A stretch of 64,000 nucleotides of DNA from Paenibacillus lupini (GCF_011761355.1 NZ_JAASRW010000004.1:638175-702174), one strand, 5' to 3'; positions 35,271-44,140 are shown, counted from the first letter of the stretch. Numbers and translations: made by a program. Notes: a model not told the origin generated them from the letters alone.

Positions 35271-35355
35271 GCGGTAGTGGTGGAACGGCAGACACGCTAT
35301 CTTGAGGGGGTAGTGTCCCATGGACGTGCAGGTTCAAATCCTGTCTACCGCACCA
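35271..35355 (+). tRNA. tRNA-Leu (GAG)
   Basis: 85 nt with encoded CCA. Acceptor GCGGTAG / CTACCGC, loop TTGAGGG with anticodon GAG, long variable arm. Confidence 0.95.
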
Positions 35356-35370
35356 TAACTTAAAACCAAC

Positions 35371-35399
35371 AAGTCCTTGCGCAGCAAGGGCTTTTTTTT
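35371..35399 (+). terminator. Terminator of the tRNA cluster
   Basis: AAGTCCTTGC / GCAAGGGCTT stem, 3-nt loop, run of eight T. Confidence 0.92.
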
Positions 35400-35459
35400 G
35401 TTTTGTTTTTGTTATAATGAAAAGAATACATAGTAATACGGACGAGGAGTGAACACGGC

Positions 35460-36152
35460 ATGATCAAAGTGCTGGTTGTAGATGATGAAGTTAGTATCTC
35501 CAGCGCGATTGCTTATGCGCTGCAGCGTGAAGGATATATAGTGGAGACGGCCGGAGATGGTTTGGAAGCACTGGAAAAGGTATCCGTATTCAAGCCAGAT
35601 GTAATGGTGCTTGATGTGATGATGCCAAAGATGAACGGCTACGAAGTGTGCCGAAAGCTTGACGAGAATAACAGACCAGCAGTTATGCTGCTTACGGTTA
35701 AGAACGATATTGTAGACAAGGTGCTTGGGCTTGAGCTTGGAGCCGACGATTATATGACGAAGCCATTTGATATCCGGGAAGTGGTCGCCCGAGTAAAGGC
35801 GCTGTACAGAAGGCGCCAGATTGAAACGCCGGATCCGGCTTCGAGCAAAGAGGGGCGGATCGAGCTTGGCGGGATATTGATCGAACTGCTCAGCCGCACG
35901 GTTAAAATTGATGGACAACTGCTAGATTTAACGCCAAAAGAGTTTGATTTGCTGGCGCTGCTAGCCCAGCATCCTGATCGGGTATACACTCGTGAAGCGC
36001 TGCTTGAGCAGGTGTGGGAGATGGATTTCGCAGGCGGAACCCGTACAGTAGATATTCATGTTCAACGGCTTCGCAAGAAGCTGGGTGATTGGCAGGGACA
36101 CATCCAGACCGTGTATGGTATTGGTTATAAAAGCACGAGGACAAACTCATGA
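35460..36152 (+). CDS. OmpR/PhoB-family response regulator
   Basis: Encodes 230 residues. Receiver domain with acidic pocket DDE at 8-10, phosphoacceptor D52 in MVLDVMMPK and the conserved Lys in TKPFD near 104; winged-helix DNA-binding domain from about 135 (DLTPKEFDLLALLAQHPDRV, HVQRLRKKLG, TVYGIGYK). OmpR-type regulators bind direct repeats with about 11-bp period. Four such repeats occur in the promoters of the next genes, so the targets are probably local. TATAAT at 35413 is the likely -10. The stop overlaps the kinase start as ATGA. Confidence 0.95.
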   Translation: MIKVLVVDDEVSISSAIAYALQREGYIVETAGDGLEALEKVSVFKPDVMVLDVMMPKMNGYEVCRKLDENNRPAVMLLTVKNDIVDKVLGLELGADDYMTKPFDIREVVARVKALYRRRQIETPDPASSKEGRIELGGILIELLSRTVKIDGQLLDLTPKEFDLLALLAQHPDRVYTREALLEQVWEMDFAGGTRTVDIHVQRLRKKLGDWQGHIQTVYGIGYKSTRTNS

Positions 36153-37660
36153 CCCGATCCGCCGTTTCCCGGCATAAGTTCAGGATCGGTCTGAAAGGGA
36201 AAATAACCTTATTTCTCGCTTTGCTGCTCGCTTTTGTTGTGGTGCTGCTGAGTATGCTGGTGCTTGCGGGTATCCGTGAGGATCAACAAAGAAGGATGGA
36301 GCAAAACTTCGCCCAACTAGCGAATTCGGCGAATCTTCGGGTACGTGAGGAGTATTTGACTGGGGAGCGGGTATCGCCAGATGAATTTATGGAACGAAAT
36401 GGCCAAAGCCTGGCAGTGGATCTTGGTGGACAAAGCGGCATCGCGGTCACGCTGTATAGTGCTGCCGGGGAGTTTGCTGGGACATCGCTGCCTGTTCAGC
36501 CCCTGACTGATGTTAAGGAAGCACTTGCTCATACGGCCAATGGTCAAGCAGCATACATTACACTGGGTAATCAGGTCTTGTATCTGGCACCTCTTTATAA
36601 TGCTGATCAATTTCTTGGCAGTGTACAGTTCCATGGTTCGCTGCAAGAACAAAAAATGTTCTACCGTCATATCCGTGACTTGTTTATCGGGACAGGTGCT
36701 GCCGTATTGGCTGTTGGCCTCCTACTCGGATATTTATACGTTTGGCGGCAAGTGTTTATCCTTGGGAAACTAAATCAGGCTGCCCGGGAGATCGGTCAAG
36801 GCCGTTATCTAGACAAGCCGCCTATCCGTCGGCGGGATGAAATCGGAGAGCTGTCGGAAGGGATTTATGATATGAGCGGCAGCATTTCTTCCTATGTTAA
36901 CGAGTTGAATGAAGAGAAGCAGAAGCTGTTGACCGCTATCCAGCGATTACAGGAGCTTGAGCAGCAGCAGAAGCAATTTATCGGCAATATCAGCCATGAA
37001 TTAAAAACCCCGTTAACTTCGATTCTTGCTTATTCGGATCTGCTTGGTATGTATAGTGATGATCCAGTTCTGCTGCAAAATGCTCGGATCCAGATCAGCA
37101 AAGAAGCGGAAAGGTTATATGCCCTTATCGAGAAGGCGCTCCAGCTCTCATCAATGGATATTTACGATTTTGAGACAAATGCTGCCTTATTCGAGGTAAA
37201 GCCGCTGCTGAAAGAGGCTCTAGGACGGTTGCATATCAAGGCGGAAAAGCGAGGTATTTCCCTTTCTTCCGATTTGATCGATGACCAGGTGTGGGCGGAC
37301 CAGGAGAATCTTATGCATATGGTCACAAATCTGCTTGATAATGCGGTGAAATATAATCGTTCCGGAGGGTGGGTACGTCTATCGAACCGTTCGGAGACGG
37401 ATGCGACTGGCGAACGTCGAGTTGTCATCGAAGTAGCGGACAACGGGATTGGTATTCCTGAAGAGCTGCAGAGTCAGATTTTCGATCCGTTTTTTACGGT
37501 TAGTGATGATCGTTCACGCGAAACCGGAGGTACTGGACTTGGGCTCGCTTTGGTAAAGAGTCTGGCAGAGAAGCAGCATGGCTCCATCAAGCTGGCCGAA
37601 TCAGGCTCCGATGGCTCCCGATTCGTTATTTCCTTGCCCGGCGATCCGGTAGGTAACTAA
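36149..37660 (+). CDS. Membrane sensor histidine kinase
   Basis: Encodes 503 residues. Membrane helices at about 16-42 and 178-202 flank an extracytoplasmic sensor of about 135 residues without cysteines; HAMP follows (about 203-255), then HisKA with H283 in NISHELKTPL and HATPase with N box (NLLDNAVKYN), G1 (DNGIGIP) and G2 (GGTGLGLALVKSL). It senses an envelope or extracellular signal and phosphorylates the regulator encoded before it. The lipoprotein and surface-protein genes downstream carry the shared promoter element, suggesting a wall or surface signal. Confidence 0.95.
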   Translation: MTRSAVSRHKFRIGLKGKITLFLALLLAFVVVLLSMLVLAGIREDQQRRMEQNFAQLANSANLRVREEYLTGERVSPDEFMERNGQSLAVDLGGQSGIAVTLYSAAGEFAGTSLPVQPLTDVKEALAHTANGQAAYITLGNQVLYLAPLYNADQFLGSVQFHGSLQEQKMFYRHIRDLFIGTGAAVLAVGLLLGYLYVWRQVFILGKLNQAAREIGQGRYLDKPPIRRRDEIGELSEGIYDMSGSISSYVNELNEEKQKLLTAIQRLQELEQQQKQFIGNISHELKTPLTSILAYSDLLGMYSDDPVLLQNARIQISKEAERLYALIEKALQLSSMDIYDFETNAALFEVKPLLKEALGRLHIKAEKRGISLSSDLIDDQVWADQENLMHMVTNLLDNAVKYNRSGGWVRLSNRSETDATGERRVVIEVADNGIGIPEELQSQIFDPFFTVSDDRSRETGGTGLGLALVKSLAEKQHGSIKLAESGSDGSRFVISLPGDPVGN

Positions 37661-37671
37661 ATAATAAGGTT

Positions 37672-37725
37672 GTTACAACTTGGATACAATTCAGAGATGT
37701 TTTCGACATAAGGGGCTTTTATACT
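37672..37725 (+). promoter_or_regulatory. Regulated promoter A: GTTACA-N5-GATACA-N31-TATACT
   Basis: Hexamers at 37672-37677 and 37683-37688 with 11-bp period, then 31 bp, then -10 TATACT at 37720-37725. There is no good -35, as expected for an activator-dependent promoter. Drives the lipoprotein gene. Confidence 0.65.
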
Positions 37726-37761
37726 AAGAAAAACTGGTTATAAAGTCCGGGAGGATTAGCG

Positions 37762-38892
37762 ATGAACAAGATCATTAAATTAGGTGCAGTGCTGTCGCTC
37801 GCAGCAGCTCTTGCAGCGTGCTCCTCTACTCAGAATGGTGATCCTGCGAATAATGGTAATAACACGAATAAACACGGGGAATTGACGGTCGTTAAAGGCT
37901 CAAAGCCAAAACCAAATCAGGATGTTGTGGTGCAAAGAATTCACCGTTTCGAGGGAGCTAGTATGGAGAAGTGGATGTCTGACGATCAGGTACAGCTCAT
38001 GTATACCAAGATTGTCAAGAAGGCTACAGCTACAGAAGAGGCTAAATACGAATACACTACGATGAAGATTGATTTAAGTAATAACGAGCTGAAATCGGCC
38101 GCTGAGCCTGTGAAGAAGATTGAAACGGTCGAGAAGGAGCAGCCTTCGCCTGACGGTAAGTATGTTTTCATCCAGCAGTGGAAGGATAAATATACGGCAC
38201 GTAACTTTATTAAAGAAGTCATCACCGGAAAAACGACAGAAATAACGGGCAGCAACTATTTGGAGAGCGGCGGCTGGCTGGACAATACAACTTATATTCT
38301 TGCTGCAGGTTCAATGAACGGACTTGGTGATATCCGTCAGATTAAGGTCGATGGAACCATGACGCTGTTGAAGCTTGATGATCCAGACCTGGGAGAACAG
38401 CCATTTACGAACTTCGGAACCGGCCAAGGTCATATTTATTACACGGATAGCAACCAGACCTTAAAGCAATTCGTACCTGGTGATCCGAAGCCAACCGTGT
38501 TGGTCAAACATGTGATGACGTTCCAGCTATCGCCTGATGGCAAACATCTTGCAGTCGAAGTTCAGAAGGAAGCCGGTAAGGCTGGCAGTGAGCTGCGTAT
38601 ATTTGATTCGAATGGAAGCGCGGAAGGACTGTCTATTGCAAAAGGTGATTTGATTCCTTATATAGCGTGGTCACCGGATTCGATGAAGCTTGCGGCGGCG
38701 TTATATACTGAGAATCAGAGCGGGATGAACGGAGTCTATATTTTTGATTCGGCAACCGGCAAGGTTTCTCCAATCGGACCAAGTTATTTCCCTGAATATC
38801 CGTTAAGCTGGAATCCGTCAGGTACACGTCTTGGTGTAACGGTGTCGGGAAAGGACGGTATAGCTGTCACTCATATTATTGATTTCAAATGA
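37762..38892 (+). CDS. Lipoprotein with TolB/WD40-like beta-propeller repeats
   Basis: Encodes 376 residues. A lipoprotein signal (MNKIIKLGAVLSLAAALAAC) ends in the lipobox with C20, followed by an Asn-rich linker. The rest contains repeated PD40-type blades such as SPDGKYVF, LSPDGKHLAV, WSPDSMKLAA and WNPSGTRLGV, so it forms a propeller on the outer membrane face. Its promoter has the same regulatory element as the surface-protein genes. It may modulate the sensor kinase encoded directly upstream, but this is inference. GGGAGGA precedes ATG 37762. Confidence 0.85.
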   Translation: MNKIIKLGAVLSLAAALAACSSTQNGDPANNGNNTNKHGELTVVKGSKPKPNQDVVVQRIHRFEGASMEKWMSDDQVQLMYTKIVKKATATEEAKYEYTTMKIDLSNNELKSAAEPVKKIETVEKEQPSPDGKYVFIQQWKDKYTARNFIKEVITGKTTEITGSNYLESGGWLDNTTYILAAGSMNGLGDIRQIKVDGTMTLLKLDDPDLGEQPFTNFGTGQGHIYYTDSNQTLKQFVPGDPKPTVLVKHVMTFQLSPDGKHLAVEVQKEAGKAGSELRIFDSNGSAEGLSIAKGDLIPYIAWSPDSMKLAAALYTENQSGMNGVYIFDSATGKVSPIGPSYFPEYPLSWNPSGTRLGVTVSGKDGIAVTHIIDFK

Positions 38893-38924
38893 AGATCCGG
38901 ATCAATTGATCCGGATCTTTTTTT
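38892..38924 (+). terminator. Terminator of the lipoprotein gene
   Basis: 28-bp perfect palindrome beginning AAGATCCGGATC, then seven T; overlaps the stop codon. Confidence 0.92.
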
Positions 38925-38947
38925 ATCTTATTTTTATCCCTATAAAC

Positions 38948-39001
38948 GTTACAGGTTCGATACAAGCCCGATATGTTTTGGAGATATCGGCTTACTATAC
39001 T
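38948..39001 (+). promoter_or_regulatory. Regulated promoter B: GTTACA-N5-GATACA-N31-TATACT
   Basis: Hexamers at 38948-38953 and 38959-38964, -10 TATACT at 38996-39001. Same spacing as A, C and D, but no complete gene follows. Confidence 0.65.
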
Positions 39002-39033
39002 AGGTTTATCAACAAGAACAACAACAAGCAATG

Positions 39034-39058
39034 AAGGAGAGAGCAACGAATGAATTAG
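39034..39058 (+). other. Start-stop relic: ribosome site, ATG, one codon, TAG
   Basis: AAGGAGAG (39034-39041), 8 nt, then ATG AAT TAG at 39050-39058. It lies 33 bp after the -10 of promoter B and 21 bp before promoter C. It reads as the leftover head of a lost third paralogue of the surface-protein genes. Confidence 0.45.
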
Positions 39059-39078
39059 AAACTAGGTGAGGCAAAATG

Positions 39079-39132
39079 TTTACAGGTTCGTTACAAGCTG
39101 GAAATGGTTTAGAGATATCGCCTTTATATACT
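39079..39132 (+). promoter_or_regulatory. Regulated promoter C: TTTACA-N5-GTTACA-N31-TATACT
   Basis: Hexamers 39079-39084 and 39090-39095; -10 at 39127-39132. The 115-nt leader to ATG 39248 is similar to that of promoter D. Confidence 0.65.
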
Positions 39133-39247
39133 GAAGTCAGTAAGGAGCTTCAAACAAGTGCAAACAGGTTATAAAAATCAGAGAGATAAAAAGGTTAGAA
39201 ATTAGAAGAAAACACACAAAAAAACGATTCTAAAGGAGATTATAAAA

Positions 39248-40729
39248 ATGAACAAAAACGTTAAAAGAACTGTTGCAACGATGATGATCGCAGGGATGAC
39301 ATTTTCAGGAGCGGCTGGGGTATATGCCGGCACGAATATGCAAAAGATCAGTGCCTTTTTGAACTACAGCATCGGCTTTAAAATTGACGGCAGCACTTAT
39401 ATTCCTAAAGATGAGAACGGCAATAAGCTTGCACCAATTACGTATCATGACACGACTTACCTGCCGGTTCGCGCCCTTTCCAATGCGTTGAATACACCAA
39501 TCCAGTATGATAGCAAGACGAACACGATCTATATTGGTACAAGTACAACTGATCAATGGGTATTGACGAACTATACAGCAGCTCAGCTCGACGAGATCAA
39601 GAAAGCTTTTGCTGGCTTCGACGGATTCGAAACGGCTTATGCTCCACAAATGATGATCAAAGGCGATGCCCTGCAAAAGGTAGCAACAACAGCGGATGGT
39701 GTAAACCTGCTCTTCAAGGATATGACAGTCAACGTATCGCCACGTGATTACTCCTATGAATATGACGGTACATCGGTGACGTTATCAAATGGAGCAAAAG
39801 CAAAATGGTATACAGAAGGTAAAACGCAAATGCTGACTGTAAAAGTGGATGACCGTTTTGTAACGGTAAGCTCGCCGAGCGGGAAGCTGAGCAAATCCCA
39901 ACTGGAAAAAGCAGTAGTAAGCGTAACAAAAGTAGGCGCTATCCAAACAGATCTAGTAAAAGTAACCTATACAGCAGCTCAACTGGATGAGCTCAAAAAA
40001 GCTTTTGCCAACTTTGACGGATTTGAAGCACCATATGCACCACAAATGATCGTAAATGGTGATGCATTGCAAAAATCTGCGGCTACTGCAGACGGTGTGA
40101 ACCTGCTCTTCAACAACATGACAGTCAACGTATCGCCGCGTGATTACTCCTCTGAATATGACGGTACATCGGTGACGTTATCGAACGGAGTAAAAGCAAA
40201 ATGGTACAAACCAGGCGATACTCAAATGCTGACTGTAAAAGTGGATGACCGTTATGTTACTTTGAGCTCCCCGAACGGGAAGCTAACTCAAGCTCAGTTG
40301 GAAAAAGTAGCGGTTAACGTTGTAAAAGTGGGGGCTGTCCAAACGGATCTGGCAACAGTAACGTATTCGGCTGCTCAAACAAAAGCGATTAAAGACGAAT
40401 TTGCGAAATTTGACGGCTTCACTGCCGCTTATGCCCCAACAAAAATGGTAAAAGATGATGCGTTCCAAAATGTAGCGAGTGGAGATTCCGTAAACTTCTT
40501 GTTCAAGCACATGAACGTTCAAATCTCACCACGTGACTACTCGGTTGGTTATGAGAGCACGAATGTAACACTGCCAAACGGTGTGAAAGCAAAATGGTTT
40601 ACACCAAGTGATACAGCGATGCTGACTTTCCAAATTGACGACCGTTATGTGACAATCAGCTCGGCTGATAACAGTCTGACAAAGGCTCAAATCGAGCAAG
40701 TTGCAACTGGCGTAGCAAAATTGAAATAA
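39248..40729 (+). CDS. Secreted stalk-domain protein with three tandem repeats (paralogue 1)
   Basis: Encodes 493 residues. A signal peptide (about 1-27, ending VYAG) is followed by a copper-amine-oxidase-like stalk domain (about 33-100: IDGSTYIPKDENGNKLAPI, DTTYLPVRALSNALN) and three repeats of about 125 residues starting near 110, 237 and 367. Each repeat has (Y)TAAQ, FDGF, YAP, GDA, NLLF/FLFK, SPRDYS, VTLSNG, AKW and DDRxVT in the same order. No cysteines, wall-sorting signal or SLH domain. Function unknown; probably a wall-associated or matrix protein. Very strong TAAAGGAGAT ribosome site. Controlled by promoter C. Confidence 0.8.
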   Translation: MNKNVKRTVATMMIAGMTFSGAAGVYAGTNMQKISAFLNYSIGFKIDGSTYIPKDENGNKLAPITYHDTTYLPVRALSNALNTPIQYDSKTNTIYIGTSTTDQWVLTNYTAAQLDEIKKAFAGFDGFETAYAPQMMIKGDALQKVATTADGVNLLFKDMTVNVSPRDYSYEYDGTSVTLSNGAKAKWYTEGKTQMLTVKVDDRFVTVSSPSGKLSKSQLEKAVVSVTKVGAIQTDLVKVTYTAAQLDELKKAFANFDGFEAPYAPQMIVNGDALQKSAATADGVNLLFNNMTVNVSPRDYSSEYDGTSVTLSNGVKAKWYKPGDTQMLTVKVDDRYVTLSSPNGKLTQAQLEKVAVNVVKVGAVQTDLATVTYSAAQTKAIKDEFAKFDGFTAAYAPTKMVKDDAFQNVASGDSVNFLFKHMNVQISPRDYSVGYESTNVTLPNGVKAKWFTPSDTAMLTFQIDDRYVTISSADNSLTKAQIEQVATGVAKLK

Positions 40730-40740
40730 GCTCTTAAGGG

Positions 40741-40781
40741 CTCCCCGTACAGCTTCTTCAGCTGTACGGGGAGTTTTTTTT
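40741..40781 (+). terminator. Terminator of paralogue 1
   Basis: 14-bp stem CTCCCCGTACAGCT / AGCTGTACGGGGAG, 5-nt loop, nine T. Confidence 0.93.
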
Positions 40782-40813
40782 TGTATAGGCGATTTTGAAA
40801 TACAACTACAGAG

Positions 40814-40867
40814 TTTACAGGTTCGTTACAAGCCAGAAATGGTTTAGAGATATCGCCTCTATATACT
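40814..40867 (+). promoter_or_regulatory. Regulated promoter D: TTTACA-N5-GTTACA-N31-TATACT
   Basis: Hexamers 40814-40819 and 40825-40830; -10 at 40862-40867. Nearly the same sequence as promoter C across about 100 bp. Confidence 0.65.
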
Positions 40868-40976
40868 GAAGTCAGTAAGGAGCTTCAAACAAGCGCATGC
40901 AGGTTATAAGAAATTAAAGAGATAAAAGTTCAGAAGTTAAAAATACAAAAAACTCACTCTAAAGGAGATAATAAAA

Positions 40977-42065
40977 ATGAACAAAAACATTAAAAGAACA
41001 GTTGCAACAATGATGATCGCAGGGATGACCGTATCGGGAGCAGCTGGTGTATTTGCAGGAACAAATTTGCAAAAGATCAGTGCCTTTTTGAACTACAGCA
41101 TCGGCTTTAAAATTGACGGCAGCACTTATATTCCTAAAGATGAGAACGGAAATAAGCTTGCACCAATTACGTATCATGACACGACTTACCTGCCGGTTCG
41201 TGCCCTCTCCAATGCGTTGAATACACCAATCCAGTATGATAGCAAGACGAACACGATCTATATTGGTACAAGTACAACTGATCAGTGGGTATTGACGAAC
41301 TATACAGCAGCTCAGCTCGACGAGATCAAGAAAGCTTTTGCTGGTTTCGACGGATTTGAAACAGCTTATGCTCCACAAATGATGATCAAAGGCGATGCCC
41401 TGCAAAAGGTAGCAGCAACAGCAGATGGCGTAAACCTGCTTTTCAAGAACATGACAGTCAGCGTATCGCCGCGTGATTACTCGTACGAATATGACGGTAC
41501 AACGGTGACTTTATCAAACGGAGCAAAGGCAAAATGGTATACAGAAGGCAAAACGCAAATGCTGACTGTAAAAGTGGATGACCGTTTTGTAACGGTAAGC
41601 TCCCCGAGCGGGAAGCTTAGCAAATCCCAACTGGAAAAAGCAGTAGTAAGCGTAACAAAAGTGGGAGCTTCCCAAAACACGGATCTAACTGCTGTAGCGT
41701 ATACGGCAGCACAGACAAAGGAAATTAAAGCGGAGTATGCCAAGTTTGATGGATTTACAGCTGCTTACGCTCCTATGCAAATGTCAAAAGGAGATGCTTT
41801 CCAAAAAGTAGCAAGCGGAGATTCGGTTATCTTCTGGTTCAAACATATGACCGTCCAAATCTCGCCGCGTGACTATTCCTTCGGGTATGACAGCACGAGT
41901 GTAACGCTATCGAATGGTGTAAAAGCGAAATGGTTTAAGCCAAGTGACACGGCGATGTTGTCCTTCCAAATCGACGACCGATATGTAACAATCAGCTCGG
42001 CGGATCAAGCTTTGACGAATGCTCAAATTGAGCAAATCGCAACTGGTGTGGGCAAGTTGAAATAA
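40977..42065 (+). CDS. Secreted stalk-domain protein with two repeats (paralogue 2)
   Basis: Encodes 362 residues. Signal peptide and stalk domain are almost identical to paralogue 1, also at DNA level; repeat 1 matches repeat 1 of paralogue 1, and its second repeat matches repeat 3, so the middle repeat is missing. Repeats begin near 110 and 237. The terminators are also related. This is a recent tandem duplication of the whole unit, promoter to terminator, with loss or gain of one internal repeat. Regulated by promoter D; strong TAAAGGAGAT ribosome site. Confidence 0.8.
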   Translation: MNKNIKRTVATMMIAGMTVSGAAGVFAGTNLQKISAFLNYSIGFKIDGSTYIPKDENGNKLAPITYHDTTYLPVRALSNALNTPIQYDSKTNTIYIGTSTTDQWVLTNYTAAQLDEIKKAFAGFDGFETAYAPQMMIKGDALQKVAATADGVNLLFKNMTVSVSPRDYSYEYDGTTVTLSNGAKAKWYTEGKTQMLTVKVDDRFVTVSSPSGKLSKSQLEKAVVSVTKVGASQNTDLTAVAYTAAQTKEIKAEYAKFDGFTAAYAPMQMSKGDAFQKVASGDSVIFWFKHMTVQISPRDYSFGYDSTSVTLSNGVKAKWFKPSDTAMLSFQIDDRYVTISSADQALTNAQIEQIATGVGKLK

Positions 42066-42077
42066 GGAATACAGCAG

Positions 42078-42115
42078 CTCCTTGTGCAGCCTATGTGCTG
42101 TACGGGGAGTTTTTT
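42078..42115 (+). terminator. Terminator of paralogue 2, degenerate copy of the 40741 hairpin
   Basis: CTCCTTGTGCAGC pairs with GCTGTACGGGGAG through three G-U wobbles, then TTTTTT. Confidence 0.8.
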
Positions 42116-42199
42116 ATTTTGTTCCGGGGATCAAGCAGGGCTATAATGGAGAAAGTTGCCGCACTTTTTTTTTATCTCGAATACGGGGAGGATTTGTTC

Positions 42200-43081
42200 A
42201 TGAGATTAGTCGCTTTCAGGGAAAAGGAAGCTTTTGCTTCTTACCGCATGGGAATATGGACGGATAAAGGGATCATCGATGCAAGCAGCGTTCCAGGAGC
42301 AGCAAACACAATAAGTGGTTTATTGCATGGCGGAGAGACGGAATGGGAGAATCTTCAACAATGTATTGCGGGCATGGAGGGTGAACAAGTCTTTTACATA
42401 AACGAATCGGAAATCGATTATGGTCCTTGTGTGCCAGAGCCAGGGAAAATCATTTGTATCGGCCTCAATTACCGTAAACATGCGGAGGAGACCAACATGC
42501 CGCTGCCGGAATATCCGATTCTGTTCAGCAAATTTAATAACGCGCTGGCGGCTCATGGGGATGCTGTGCCTCTGCCGCAGGCCACGCAGAAGGTTGATTA
42601 TGAGGCGGAGCTTGCCATTGTGATCGGACGTACGGCGAAAAATGTAACTGTGGATGAAGCACTTGATTATGTATTTGGTTATTGTGCATCCAATGACCTG
42701 TCGGCCCGTGATTTGCAGACGCGGACAAGCCAGTGGCTGGCGGGTAAGTCCTGCGATAAATTCGCGCCGATCGGGCCATACCTTGTCTCCAAGGATGAGG
42801 TAGGAGATCCAAATGCATTGCGGATCAGTTGTACGGTTAATGGCGAAGTTCGCCAAGACTCGAATACATCCGATATGATCTTTAACTGCCAGGAAATTGT
42901 GAGCTATATCTCGCAATGTATGACCCTTCAGCCGGGAGACATTATTCTGACCGGCACTCCGGAAGGTGTCATGATGGGTTACCCGCCTGAGAAGCAGGTC
43001 TACCTCAAAGCTGGAGATGTTGTGACCATTGAAATTGAGAAGCTTGGTGCTCTGACCAATCGTATGGTTGCAGACATTTAA
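42200..43081 (+). CDS. Fumarylacetoacetate hydrolase-family protein
   Basis: Encodes 293 residues. The conserved C-terminal FAH domain begins near 75 with KIICIGLNYRKHAEE; metal ligands lie in VDYEAELAIVIG (Glu pair) and SNDLSARDLQ; GTPEGVMMGYPP is the classic loop. Such enzymes are hydratases, decarboxylases or C-C hydrolases on 2-keto acids (for example 2-hydroxyhepta-2,4-diene-1,7-dioate isomerase or acylpyruvase). ATG 42200 follows GGGGAGGA; the longer frame upstream starts inside the previous terminator. Monocistronic; substrate not predictable from neighbours. Confidence 0.9.
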   Translation: MRLVAFREKEAFASYRMGIWTDKGIIDASSVPGAANTISGLLHGGETEWENLQQCIAGMEGEQVFYINESEIDYGPCVPEPGKIICIGLNYRKHAEETNMPLPEYPILFSKFNNALAAHGDAVPLPQATQKVDYEAELAIVIGRTAKNVTVDEALDYVFGYCASNDLSARDLQTRTSQWLAGKSCDKFAPIGPYLVSKDEVGDPNALRISCTVNGEVRQDSNTSDMIFNCQEIVSYISQCMTLQPGDIILTGTPEGVMMGYPPEKQVYLKAGDVVTIEIEKLGALTNRMVADI

Positions 43082-43096
43082 TAAATTTGTCTGAGT

Positions 43097-43147
43097 GAGG
43101 AAGAAAGCCGTCTTTGGCCCTGATCGTGGGCTAAGACGGCTTTCCTC
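43097..43147. terminator. Bidirectional terminator between FAH and MmyB-type genes
   Basis: Long stem from GAGGAAGAAAGCCGTCTT to its near-complement; the stop codon of the convergent regulator gene lies inside it. Confidence 0.8.
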
Positions 43148-43988
43148 GCATCAGCTTGCTTAATTTTTCTTCCGTATCGCTGTCTGGTGCTGGAGTATAA
43201 ATGCTGCAGCGCAGATCCGACCCACCTTGTAATTGCAGGGAGGTGAGATGGAAGAGCATTTTCCCTGCCTTCGCATGCCGGAATTCAAGCACCACCTCGG
43301 GTGCGGTACGAACCTCGCTATGCTCCCACAGCTCTTGGAAATCCGGGTGCAGCTCCATCATTTCCTTCAAAAACTGATCATACCAATTATCCTCTACATA
43401 TTGCCCGTAATAAGCCCGGAAGATCGATAAAAAACCGCTGGCGAACTGCTTCCAATTAACAGCGAGACGCTTCAGCTCTTGCCTTGTAAAAAGTAGTCTG
43501 ATCATATTTCGTTCCTGCTCGGGAATCTGAGCAAAATCAACAAAGACATGTGCAGCAGCTTCGTTCCAGCCAACAATCTGGCAGCGGCGGTCCGAAATGA
43601 TGGAAGGACATTGCCGGAGTTCTTGCAAAATTTTACGTAAGGGCGGGCTGACAGCATCGGAGGAGTAGGAAGGTATTACGCTTGTGGATAATGTACCTGT
43701 TCCAGACTCCATGGCAAGGCCATACAAGTAGTTGCGTTCATCATGAGTGAGTCGCAGCGCGGAAGCGACGGCATCCAGCACATTGGGCGATACTTGAATA
43801 TCCCGGCCTTGCTCCAGCCATGTATACCAGGTCGTACTTACGCCGGCCAGCACAGCAACCTCTTCCCGTCTTAGGCCAGGTGTTCTTCTTCGGATACCTG
43901 GGGGCAGACCAGCATCTTCGGGAGATAGTTTGGCACGTTGTGCTTTAAGAAAGCTGGAGAGAGCGGCTAGCCTTGTTCTATGGTTCAT
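43131..43988 (-). CDS. Xre-type regulator with MmyB-like ligand-binding domain
   Basis: Encodes 285 residues. N-terminal HTH with the hallmark PGIRRRTPGLRREEVAVLAGVSTTWYTWLEQGR (about 25-60), then a PAS-like MmyB domain (about 105-280: SIISDRRCQIVGWNEAAAHVF, RNMIRLLF). This group senses fatty acids or similar ligands in some bacteria. It is divergent from fabF, so regulation of that gene is a reasonable guess. TGGAGG lies 11 nt before ATG 43988. Confidence 0.9.
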   Translation of the reverse strand: MNHRTRLAALSSFLKAQRAKLSPEDAGLPPGIRRRTPGLRREEVAVLAGVSTTWYTWLEQGRDIQVSPNVLDAVASALRLTHDERNYLYGLAMESGTGTLSTSVIPSYSSDAVSPPLRKILQELRQCPSIISDRRCQIVGWNEAAAHVFVDFAQIPEQERNMIRLLFTRQELKRLAVNWKQFASGFLSIFRAYYGQYVEDNWYDQFLKEMMELHPDFQELWEHSEVRTAPEVVLEFRHAKAGKMLFHLTSLQLQGGSDLRCSIYTPAPDSDTEEKLSKLMRGKPS

Positions 43989-44140
43989 ATCGATTGATAC
44001 CTCCAGTAGGATTGTTCATAGTACTCATTATACTAGGATAAACAACAACTTGTAATAGGATAACGGCTGTGGCAACATGAATTAATATCAGGTACTAATT
44101 TTCGAGTGCTGAAGAAGCAACATCTAATGAAGGAGTGTTG

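Noticed and set aside
39135..39200. Leader peptide in the surface-protein leaders
   Set aside because: A short frame after AAGGAG exists in leader C but is not kept in leader D.
37672..40867. Reading the TTACA repeats as PhoP (Pho box) sites
   Set aside because: The hexamers resemble Pho boxes, but no phosphate gene is nearby and the identical geometry next to another OmpR-type regulator makes local control more likely; not excluded.
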